Assembly (NCBI RefSeq): GCF_000524195.1
Contig: NW_020170393.1
Span: 124,001 to 188,000 of the forward strand
Length of the DNA stretch: 64,000 nucleotides
From: Echinococcus granulosus
Lineage: Eukaryota > Platyhelminthes > Cestoda > Cyclophyllidea > Taeniidae
Direction of reading: 5' to 3'
Shown here: positions 1 through 9,800 of the stretch, piece after piece
Position numbering within the stretch: position 1 is the first letter of the stretch
Layout of the letters: each line of letters starts with the position of its first letter
The notes under the pieces: model-generated
The model's input: the letters and a program-made list of their open reading frames with translations, nothing else
Databases searched by the model: none
What the model was told of the DNA's origin: nothing
Program-made: the position numbers and the translations under genes

Positions 1-729
1 TGAGCGTCTTTTTTTGTCGTGCGACTCAAGTCACATTTTTGTAAGGCGATATCATCGTTTTTACGTCACCCGAATCCGCCTTTGGAATAGTCTGGAGACA
101 CTGTGGGGAGTAAGCAAAAAAGTGGTACTATATTAGAATTGAGTTTCGTGATGAGCGGACGAAGACATGAGTTCTTTGATTGGCAAGGGTGTGGCAAATG
201 AACAAGCTCGCACAGATGGGCGATTTTGTTGTGGAAATCGAACCACAAGGGCTGTTTGAGCTAACACTTATGTAGATAATGACCAGCCTCAAACAGATGC
301 ATTAGAAGGATTGGTGTGGTTCCAGCCTCCGTGACTGCCATCTCCACAGTACTTGAGTGCTTGGAAGATGGCAAAGTCGATGAAATGGGTAAATAGCGGA
401 ATGGTCTTAAGAAGGGAAGCTGCCGTGTAACTTCAATGAAAATAGAATCATTCTTTTCATTTTTTTGGAATGGCAAGTTTGTCATCAATAATCTATGTGC
501 GTATATGTTGATTAACCACACCAAGTATTGTTTGGTATTCATAAGAACACAAACTTTAGTATTGGTGAGGGCGGACAGGAACGTAAGAAGTGAGAACAAG
601 GTGGAGGTCTAGGTAAAATTGACAAATTTTCGAGTCGCTTGCACAATTGTGAATGTTGATGATGATCAGTTTGGTTAGCGCCTGACAGTCATGCGTTTGC
701 ACTCGCCTCCCTTTTACTTTCTCGCTAAG
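1..729. other. Intergenic or intronic sequence left of the GLCE exon
   Basis: I see no supportable gene here. The earlier exons of the epimerase should lie to the left on the + strand, but I could not recognise any of them in this stretch. The open frames present are short and show no family motif. The last 20 bases or so are pyrimidine-rich and end in AG at 728-729, which serves as the splice acceptor of the epimerase exon. Confidence 0.5.
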
Positions 730-1131
730 ATGACCATTGTGAATAAAAGCAATAACTCCGTCACTGCGAGAGCCTCTCAACTACTGGAGGAGGGAGTCGG
801 TACGTTGGTACGAGTGTTGCCACTCTACGATAGTGGCACGGGCTCTTTCTATGATCTGCGGCACCTCAGTCTGGCGCATGCCTTCCGTCTGTCACCCCGC
901 ATAGAGCGCCTGACACTGAGCAAGCAAGGAGTAGTGGATACGAGGAGTGGAACATTGCAGGCCCTCCTCAAGGCCGGACCGAACCGCGCACGGTGGCAGT
1001 ATCACCAGATTCACCTGTTACAACTGTATCAACTCGCTGCAGTCATTGCGCCTCAGCATGCTAATCTTTGGCACATCTACTTTGACCGATGGCTGGCCTA
1101 TCTGTGGGGCTTTAGATCTGACCACAACTGA
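730..1131 (+). CDS. GLCE: Heparan sulfate D-glucuronyl C5-epimerase, C-terminal exon (partial gene)
   Basis: This exon encodes the C-terminal catalytic end of the Golgi enzyme that converts D-glucuronic acid to L-iduronic acid in heparan sulfate and heparin. The protein reads LLEEGV, then VLPLYDSGTGSFYDLRH, then GPNRARWQYH, and ends WLAYLWGFRSDHN. These match the family blocks LPLYDTGSG..YDLRH, APNLARWDYH and the terminal W..YLKGSRAKHN. The two tyrosines in YDLRH and WQYH correspond to residues assigned as catalytic in the zebrafish enzyme (Tyr528, Tyr546). In vertebrates they are 18 residues apart; here they are 50 apart because of a 32-residue insertion. I place the exon start after the acceptor AG at 728-729, behind a pyrimidine tract; the frame is open back to about 679, so the start could differ. 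The stop codon is at 1129-1131. The rest of the gene lies to the left. Family assignment is secure. Confidence 0.88.
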   Translation: MTIVNKSNNSVTARASQLLEEGVGTLVRVLPLYDSGTGSFYDLRHLSLAHAFRLSPRIERLTLSKQGVVDTRSGTLQALLKAGPNRARWQYHQIHLLQLYQLAAVIAPQHANLWHIYFDRWLAYLWGFRSDHN

Positions 1132-1489
1132 ATTTTACTTCCGTATTTCTCTGTATATGCCTGACTTTGCGCAGATAAATCTGGTTTATGCTTCTGCTAA
1201 ATGTTTGATGGTTCTTCTAAATCATTGGATGTTTTAGGGATGTCCTTTTTTCTTATCTAGGGATGTGTGCTGCGTCGGTCTCCACGTGCCGTGACAAAGG
1301 TCAAGGAGTTATGCCTTACAGATCTAGAAATTTGGTTGGCTTAGGTATTTACTAGAGAGGGATTTGAGTTCTGGATTTGTGAATGCCAGAGACGATTTGA
1401 TTTTGCTCAGTTAAACGGACATTATGGTGAGAAGATGGGATTTATTTGTCATACCACTGGGAAAACTTAGGAAGTAATATTTGCGTTAT
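1132..1489. other. 3' flank of GLCE
   Basis: This is the probable 3' untranslated and intergenic sequence after the epimerase stop codon. I see no coding sequence and no clear AATAAA signal. It ends at the 5' LTR of the mobile element that follows. Confidence 0.4.
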
Positions 1490-2545
1490 TGTGATACGTT
1501 GGTTGTTTTTTTAACGATCTGTTCTGACAACGGACTACTTTGCCTTGGCCATGCCAGTAGCTCTAATACCTGTGTGTCGAATACACATATTCTGGCCAAG
1601 TATTCCTACCTCTCTCGTCTCCAGGGTAGTCTCGGGGCGCCACATTGATGGCAGCAGAAAACGAACCCAACCTTAAAGGACATCAATCCTGATTTCCACT
1701 GCTGGGTGATGAACCCCAGCGGGGTGGAGGTACATATGCTACGGATGGGAGAATCGACGATGACTTCAAACAGAAGGGTTGAAATTGACTTCTAACTTCG
1801 GCAACTACCCCCGTCCTGTCTTCTACAGGAATGCCATTAACATCCGAGGCGATACTAGCCGTGAGCCATCTGGAAGTTTCGTTGCAGACTTTCCCTACCG
1901 TACCTACATAAAGATGTTGATGAAGTGAACTAGCGATACCTCCCCCATTTCCCTACTGGCTGGATAGAGCCTGGATAGATATGGCTGGGCAGCTTCGAAG
2001 TGGGAACAACGTGGCAAGGAGTGACATACGCAAAACTCTTCGCCTACGGGCCTGTGTTAAATCCCGTCCTTCCTTATATAAATCTGCTTTCGGGCCAGTG
2101 TTCTTACATCTATCTATGGACACGCATGGTGCCCAGCACAATTCCCCTTTCCTGAACCCATTTCTCAAACCGGACGAAACTACAGATTCAATTGAATTGG
2201 TGAGAGGGATCAGTGACACTGCGGTCAAGTATCTTCTCAGTTGCATGACTGACGTGGGTGTTTCTTTACAGCACCAACTTCGTAGTGATGGCTGACGCGA
2301 GAGGTTGACCAAGGGGAGCGCCGGGGACGACGCTCAAAAGAGGAGAGGGGCTATGTAATACGTCGGTTGCTTGTTTAACTCTCGGTTTTGGTGAGGGGTC
2401 ACTTTGTCTTGGCCATTGTACCTCACCCGGTCAGCTGGCCTTCGGGCCATGCAAGTGGCTCTAATACCTTCTGCATATCGAAGATATATATTCTCCCCGA
2501 GTATCATGTCTTCTCTCGTCTTGAGGGATGTCTCGGGGCGCTACA
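1490..2545 (+). mobile_element. Miniature LTR element, copy A (TRIM-like, full length)
   Basis: This is a non-coding element of about 1.06 kb with direct terminal repeats. The 5' LTR spans about 1490-1644 and has an internal deletion of roughly 37 bp relative to the 3' LTR. The 3' LTR spans 2354-2545, begins TGTAATAC and ends CTACA. A polypurine tract (AAAAGAGGAGAGGGG) lies at about 2336-2350, immediately before the 3' LTR, as expected for plus-strand priming in LTR retroelements. The interior of about 710 bp has only short open frames and no gag or pol motif. Flanking pentamers are GTTAT and GTATG, so the target-site duplication has decayed or the ends are slightly misplaced. The same layout recurs at five other places in this window. 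I infer a terminal-repeat retrotransposon in miniature that depends on enzymes from another element. Confidence 0.8.
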
Positions 2546-3166
2546 GTATGGTAGACTATATTTTTCACCTTTCCATGCCATCACCAGACGTAGGTCTGAG
2601 ATTGAATTAATGGTGATGTGCAATCCCAAATCATTGCAATTTAGGAAAGACTCAGGAAGCGCGATACCATGCAATTCCAAATCTAAAGGAATTTGGGTCT
2701 AAATCGTTAGTTAGAATACCAGTTTCTACAAAGAACGAAATTTAACCAAATGCCATAAGTCTCCTAAAACTTTGGTTACCGGGGATTGAGAATTTAGACA
2801 ACTCCAGGTTGTTAATGGACACCAATTAGTGGTTAAGGCAACAGTTTACGCAAGGTTCCAACTTCTACTTTAGCACACTGTGCATTCTACAGCCCGCTTT
2901 TCGCGCTTGATTAGTGCCGTTATCGCATCGCCCAAATTCTTAAGCCCTGCTTAAAATCTCGAGATACCCTAGGAATCGCCATAGCAGCAAAATAAAAAAA
3001 ACAATTTTAATCCTCTTCTCTTCCTTATGTGGAGTACGACTGCGCATGAATTGCGCTTTGCCCTAATTGCCCTAAAGAAGTTCAACCTTATGATGCTTAT
3101 TGTGACAGTGATTGGCTTAATCACACAAAGGCATAGCCGAAATGACCCACATTGTTATTTTGAAAC
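2546..3166. other. Intergenic region between element A and GLMP
   Basis: I see no gene here. It should contain the promoter and 5' untranslated region of the GLMP-like gene. A short open frame from 3027 overlaps the GLMP start in another frame and resembles nothing I know. Confidence 0.4.
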
Positions 3167-6084
3167 ATGCGTCCCACGCTTCCTTTCCTGCTCTGCTTGG
3201 TGTGTACGCTTTTCCAGGCTGGTTCTTGGGAGGTTTGACTCCGGTATTTAACAGCTTCGTATTCAGCTTGCATGGAAAGAATTTTTCCATGATGGCTTGG
3301 AACACTTAGTTCTCGTAACTGCCAACTCTCTGACAGAACGCATTTTTTACCTAATTGGCAGTTCCAATCATCCTTCTCCATTATGTGCGATGATTCTGCG
3401 GGGCGGCCCTGAGTCTAATGTGACAGTGAATGGGACGAAATTTTTCGAATCGAACGTCAGTGAGTCAATCTCCAGTACTGGAATTACGGAGTCCAGTGGA
3501 CTTTTGTTATACGACGTAAGAATCTACTTATTCTTGTCAAAGATAAAAAACTGTGTTTATAAAGTAGCACACAGAGTGCGCATTTGCAGAGCGGGTCATG
3601 ACGTTGTGTGCAAAACACATGAAAGCAATGGCCTATGCGATGTCGTGGCCTGTTGACCTCAGCTATGTTTGGTTCTTCTCTGCACTCATAGTTGACACAG
3701 TGGCTACTTCATATGGTAGTTTTTACTGTAGGAATTGTGGGCCACCTTGTGGCATCAGGTTGTAATATCATCTGTACAACACAAAAGAACATTGAAGAAA
3801 TGACACCTGAGTAGTCTGCATTATTGAATGGGGTGAAGAAATTGGTCGGGCAGGTGTCAAGAAAACCCAAATTCTAATGAGTGAGAATGGTTTTCAAGTG
3901 ACAAATAGCTATGGTAGTGTACATCTGTTAAGTGTTGAGCGACAGTGCTGGTTCAAATCAAAGTGCTCCAAAAGCAAATTATACTTAAATGGATTCGTGG
4001 TTACTAGTTTGACAGAAGATGACAGATCCGGTCTACCATATCCCTTAGTCATGCTCGTGTATTTGTCTTAGCGAGTCATTTTGCGACTGTGAAGCCTCTC
4101 GTCGCCCCAAATTGCCACCTCTGAGTGTTATTTTAACTAAACAGGTGTGTGAGTATGAAGACAAGAAGGGAACTGCAACTTTTGAAAACTACGAAGGAGC
4201 TATGTGTCGAAATTCGGGTGAAAATCTGCGATGGCGTCTGCACCAGGGAGAATCGAACTTCGGTCGCGAAAAAGTGATCCTCAATTTCGTATCTGCCCAT
4301 TGGGACCCCCCCAATAATCGGAGTCACCATAGTGTCAAGTTCCAGGTCAGTGTCGCAGTCGAAATCTGGCAGATTTTGCCATCCGACGAGGGCGTTGCAC
4401 CGTCTAGTCCTATTGTGTCGTACAAGATAGTTTACTTCTGCTTACGAAGCTTTCATTACTTCTAAAGTTCACCATATCTACTGCGAGTGCTGACAATGCT
4501 CTTCCACTTCCCTTGGCACGTGGATTTGCAGCCAGTATGCAGGTCATAGGTCCACTGGAAAAGTCCTACGCTCGTCTTGGCATCGGAATGCTCATTTTTA
4601 CCAACGAAACAATCCACCCTAGTCAGAAATTCCTTCAAACCAACTTGTTTGACTTCGGTGTCGAAGAGGAGCCGGGAAACTTTCTGGTGAGTCTCTCCAC
4701 TGTCCACACTGTTTGGCACTGTCCGACCGATTTGCTCATGCGTGATAGCGAAAGTAGACATAATTGTTATCACTCACCACTCTTGTTCACTGTGTCTCCT
4801 TATTGGTTTGAAGTGAGTGAAGGGGAGACATGTTTTTCTCTCCATAGTCGACCGTCGTCCTTCTAAACAAGCGCGAGCCCCCGCAGGCGGGAGATGAGGT
4901 GGACATGCCTCCAGCCTATGTCTTCTGGAGGGACGTGTGTTTTGTCGATCCGGTGGATCGATGGAGTGCAGGACGACGCGTAGTGGCCTTTCAGAGCAGT
5001 CCAACGCGGAACAGCAAAACCAACAGACACATCAATCGCTCCCTTCCACAGGCCCTGTTCGGTTTCAAGCGGTTCAACATCCACGTGCACAGCAATGACA
5101 CTGCCGCTACCATGAGTGAGTGGTTCGGCTTCGGCAGTGCAGGCGATGGGTTCTTCGTCAAGACCAACTACACTGACTGGTGAGCCTTGCAGATTGTGCA
5201 CAACCCTCTCCTCACCCTTGCATGCATTTGTGAATACGGTGGAGGAATTGCGGTCTTGATAATAATCAGGTGGTATGGAAGCAGTGCAGCAGAAGGACAT
5301 GACTGCATAAAACTGTTGAATGTGCTTTAGTTAAAACAGCACTTAGCTGGCTAGCCATACTTTGTGGACCAAATCTATTCTTCTACCATTGACTGGAACC
5401 ATAAAATGATTGTAGAGAATGAGGCTATTTACACCATTTGAATTGAGAAGCGTGCGGTGTTCTTTTGCGGTATTTTTTTATTATCAATGCTGGAGCCTAC
5501 TATAGGTGAGTTCACATCGAATGTCATAACTAGTTAGTAAATACACGATTCTGAAGTCAAGTGACGGAGAGATTAAATATATTTAATCCAATTGGGTGTT
5601 GACTCTCAATCATCGATTGCCTGCATATATTTTAACAGCATTTGCTTGTAGAATCCTGCTTCATAGGTTCTGTTTAGTTCAAATTTTTTAACCAAAGAAA
5701 AGTAATTTTCTGGATCCAGTATAAAACGCGATTGACAAGGTCTTCTGTTAATCGGCTTACAGGAGCTTTATAATGGCTCTGGGGAGTCCGCCTCCCGCCT
5801 CCACATCCGTGGTCGCGCGCTTTTTCACTCCGTTGGTCCTGCCGCTGTTGGCACTTTTGGGCAGTGTGGCTTACATCTACGCCAGCCAGCACTGGGCCCC
5901 CCCCCTCAACGATGGCACTGAGGTCACTCGACCTCTCATAAACGAGGTTAGTATTGGTGAGGCAGATGACGATGGTGGATATCCGGGCTTCGGCGACCTC
6001 AACAGAACGCGCTTGCAGGAAAACAGCAACATCGAGGGCGACGAAGCCACCGCTATCCCCACGTCCTCATATGGCGCCATATAG
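3167..6084 (+). CDS. GLMP: Glycosylated lysosomal membrane protein (GLMP / NCU-G1 family)
   Basis: This is a type I lysosomal membrane glycoprotein; in mammals GLMP is a highly glycosylated partner of the transporter MFSD1. My exon model is 3167-3232, 3267-3515, 4145-4345, 4468-4686, 4848-5179 and 5763-6084, all GT-AG and phase-consistent, giving about 462 residues (human 406). Exon 1 encodes a signal peptide (MRPTLPFLLCLVCTLFQAG). The lumenal part carries many N-glycosylation sequons (NVT, NGT, NVS, NRS, NET, NDT, NYT). The block FGFGSAGDGFF..TNYTDW, followed by SFIMALGSPP across the last splice, aligns with the conserved end of the lumenal domain. One membrane span follows (FFTPLVLPLLALLGSVAYIY), then a tail ending SYGAI, a Tyr-x-x-hydrophobic lysosomal sorting signal like the human YQSI. 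The first intron would be only 34 nt and exon 1 is the least certain part. The N-terminus looks shorter than the human one. The gene converges on PRPF6. Confidence 0.82.
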
Positions 6085-6247
6085 AAGTCCTCCACTCCCC
6101 TCTCATCGCTCTGTATTGTATTTTCCTCCCGTGTCTTGAGTTCTTTTCTGACAGCTATTTGCGCCAAATGCCAAAGACGTAAGAATACATACATTGGTGG
6201 TCTTTTGAGTATGTTGCACTCAATCGGGAGACTTTTTTTCTAAAAAA

Positions 6248-6253
6248 AATAAA
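6248..6253 (+). terminator. Polyadenylation signal of GLMP
   Basis: An AATAAA hexamer lies 164 nt after the GLMP stop codon. It is the first canonical poly(A) signal downstream of that gene and is the likely 3' end of its transcript. Confidence 0.55.
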
Positions 6254-6853
6254 AGCAATACATAGGAGCGGTTGCACTACGGCCTCTACCCGATGTCACC
6301 AGCCTATCGTTATCGGGCGGTGTGATTGCTTGACAGTCCTACTAACAGTCAGCTGTTGGTGAGGTGTCGAGTGGACACAACTGGATCTCCTCATTCTTCT
6401 TTCATGATCACTAGTATTATCAAAACAGACGGTAATCCGTATTCCACGCTAGCTGCGAAGTCTCAATGGTCATGTTTAAACCAGCAGTACTTTCGTTCAC
6501 CCGCCTACTCTAAACTCATTGCCAAAGGCAGTGGAGATCGAGAGAGCTTTACGGAGTGGCTGCAGAGGAACAGTGATAAACCAGTTGGGAAATTCCATGC
6601 ACAACTTCCCGACGATTTGTTTCCGTAACGCAAGTCGGCCGCGGGGAGTAAATCGTCGCGATCCTGCATGCCTTGAGGTGTTCGTCCTTTGTTCAACAAC
6701 TGAGCGCAGCCAAACGCGCGAACAAGTGCATCAAAAAGGGTGACAATTGAGTGGATGCCAGTGGCAATAGATTTGCTTAGAACATGGGGGCAGAATACCA
6801 ATAAACTTTGGATCAGTGGGTGAGGGGAGGGGTAAAAGGAAGGAAGGCAGTTA
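6254..6853. other. Convergent intergenic region between GLMP and PRPF6
   Basis: The two genes run toward each other here. The stretch should hold the PRPF6 3' untranslated region on the minus strand. I see no AATAAA on the minus strand. A 100-residue + strand open frame from 6326 begins with a TTG codon and shows no family resemblance, so I do not call it a gene. Confidence 0.4.
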
Positions 6854-9800
6854 TCAAGTAGGAAGAGGCAGGGAGTCGGCAACCAATGGTAGGAGGTCAG
6901 CGGTTCGGAGTCGCCAGTTGCGGAAGTCCTTGCTCACTCGACACCATGCCTCTCCGTGGCGTGGCTCCGCCGCTATGCATCGCTTCAGCACCTCCTTCTG
7001 CTGGTCCTGCGACGGAGGCGAAAAATAAGTGGGATTACAAAAAGGTGCATTATTTAACCGTTGAAGGTGCTGTAGAAGAATCAGGAAAAGCAAACTCACT
7101 TCGGTTCCGTGAAGTTGTTCAAATTTGTAGAAGTACGCCCACGCATCTCCCAGGTCGGATTCCAGCTTTACGGTTCGCATGAACCAACTGCGGGCCTTCG
7201 AAGTGAGCCGCTCCGCCCAGAACATTCTACGATGTGGTGAGAAAAGCCGAAATGGTAAAACCGTGAGAGGAGAGACGAGAGAAGAGGAAGAGGAGAGCTT
7301 ACTTCGAGACAGCAAGCAGGACAAGGGGGTCGTGCTCGCATTTCTTCAATGCGTCAACTGACTTCATTTTGCGCTGGGGCCGGATGGTCATAAAAATTGC
7401 CTCCGCCCACAAACATCCCGCATTTGGACACTCCTGCAGAGCCTTGGAGAGCAACGACTCTGCCACGAGCTTCAAGTTGGCTCGCATCTCCAGTCGAATA
7501 GACTCCAGCCTAGAAACAACACCAACGAGTGCAAAGACAACCAGCCGTCTCTCCAACTTCTCGGAAACACTATTGCAAGGAAATGGAATTACCAGAGAGC
7601 TGGCTCCTTGGGGTTCTTCGATCGTCCCTTCTCGAGGATGGAGCGGGCCTTGGTCATGTTTCCTGTCTTTTCCTCCAGTCTCGAGAGAAGGATCCACAGG
7701 GTAGTGTTATGGGGGATTTCCTTTGTCTGCGAACAAGAGGCAGTAAACGCATCAGGTGTCATGCGAAATATCGTCGTTGACTAAACCTAGCACTAAAGCT
7801 AGCGACTACTTTAATGCGAGGATTGCGTGTAGTTGGCATTTTTTGGACATTACCGACCACCGTTTTGAAATCAAATTCATTAAAGTCAACACGATTCGGT
7901 TTTGTAATGAGCACACTACCATATTATCTTTAAACGAATGAATTAGGGAAAAAGGAATTTCTAATCGGGAAAAGTGAGGTTTTTGAAACGGCTACTGATT
8001 AATCCGACTGAAGGGGATTCAATTGTATTAAATCAAATCTTCACTTGCTTAAAAGGTCAGGAAATTGCATAACTTGGGATGTCGTTTCGACAAGACCAGT
8101 GCCACCTTTCATGAAATTCTTACCTTATTATTGAGGGCAAGTACGCAACTTTTCTTCATAAGAGCATAAATTCAAGTCAATATTAAAAGGATAGAGCGTA
8201 CCCCTTCGCGGAAGGCGTCACGCGCCTGTTCGAGGAATTTTTCGTGCTCCTCAGGTCTCTGTTTAGCGAGAAGTTCGGCCAACTGGCCGCGCATCATATG
8301 GAGCTTGGGCTCGAGGGGATACTTGGCGCAGCCCTCCTCGAGCATCTGCGCTGCAACCTCGAGGTCGCCGAGGCACCACTCGAGGCGCGCCGACTTCATC
8401 CACACCCGCGCCGTCGGCGCCGAGGAGCGCGCCTTCTCCAACAAACGGCGTGCGCGCGCATACTCCGAGTTCTCCGACTCTAGCTTCACTGCCGCCAGCC
8501 ATATCTCCTCCGAATTGGGGTTCGCTTGGAAAGCATTGGCTAGCGTTGATCGTGCAGCTGGTACGTCACCCTGCAAGGCAAGTTGAGACGCGTCAACAAG
8601 TCTGTGGGTGTTTAATTAAAACTGTGAATCACCACCATCACCACTCTACGATATTTTGATGTGTCCTGATATCACTTACTACGAATTCTTCTTAACTTGA
8701 ACCGGATCTAAAATTCATGCCCACAGACGTAAAGTTACATTCGATGAAACAAGTAATTTTCACGAATGTAAATTTTTGTTGTCGTAATGCCCTAAGTGTT
8801 GTCGGTGTTTCACACTTAACTGCATGCGAAGACTCCGTTGATGCACTAGATTGTTGTGATTGCCAAATGCAAAAAAAATTTACTCCGAAAGGAAGTCGCG
8901 GAAATAGCTTCTGGCTTCAGTTCTGGTGCATGCACGTTTGCTTAAACGCAGCCTTATAAGTGAGCGCATTATAAAGTAAGTGAATGCACTGACACAAAAA
9001 AACACCCACTGAAGGCGATTGGAGTATAAAACAGTTGATGCGTTAAACGGTTTATCTTTACTAAGTTCTATCAGTCTTGTATACTCTCTCGACATTTGCC
9101 AGAATGTAGGAATTAACACCCGGACTGACTAGCAAAAACGTGGTTACGCTTTACTAACATAAATGAGGTGGTGTATTTTCTGTAGGCGTTGACTTACAGC
9201 GAGCCACTTCGACTTGGCAGACATGAGCCAAAGAATCTCTGCATGGGGGCAATGCATTACCGCCTGATCCAGCAACTCCTCCAGCGTTTCTCTTTATAAA
9301 GGAAAAGGTTATTGAAGCGGTAAAAATAGTTTTTGGATATAGGTAACGAATATACGCTAAATATATGCTCTACCGTTACTACATCAGTAGCGGTAAAAGA
9401 GAGGCGGATGAACATGCCTGGTGCCATGATTGCGTTCAAAGTAGGCGGCACGCAGCCAAATGCTCTTCTTTTTGGGGAACTGGGCCAGCGCCACGGCGTA
9501 GATAGCCCGTGCACACTCGATTGCCCCATTTGTTGCACACGACTCCGCATCTGCTAACCATGTGTGCTTCTTGTCCTGCTCCTCTATCCCGTGACCGATG
9601 ATGGCTTTTCTAGATGAGGATAAGAGTGGCTAATTATGAAGCGAAGTGATAAGACCTGTCTCAAGCAAATATTTTCTGACATATGGGGAGTAGAACCCCG
9701 GGGAACGAGAACTACACCTGGCGAATCTCAGTGCCTATCACCGCCCGTACACAGTAAAGTACCCGCGAATGAAATAACGAGAGATCGTCTGGATCCCAAT

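Noticed and set aside
1645..1690. Possible tRNA primer-binding site (TGGCAGC...) after the 5' LTR of the miniature elements.
   Set aside because: The position of the GAACC-like part does not fit the geometry of a tRNA 3' end, and the site varies between copies. I do not assign a primer tRNA.
5740..5762. GTTAATCGG resembles part of a tapeworm spliced-leader sequence.
   Set aside because: Only a short stretch matches. It lies in the pyrimidine-poor end of a GLMP intron and ends in that intron's acceptor.
6326..6628. 100-codon + strand frame between GLMP and PRPF6.
   Set aside because: It starts with TTG, not ATG, has no splice context or motif and lies in the likely 3' untranslated region of the two genes.
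8263..8502. Overlapping frames on both strands near 8244-8586.
   Set aside because: They are other-frame shadows of PRPF6 exon 9, which carries the conserved HAT repeat sequence.
9710..9760. A minus-strand stretch between PRPF6 exons 6 and 7 reads [11 protein letters not shown] followed by a GTGTAG donor, similar to the RAVIG motif of PRPF6.
   Set aside because: There is no AG acceptor in the right place, and the real continuation ([17 protein letters not shown]) is found in exon 7 with correct splice sites and phase. The match is probably chance.
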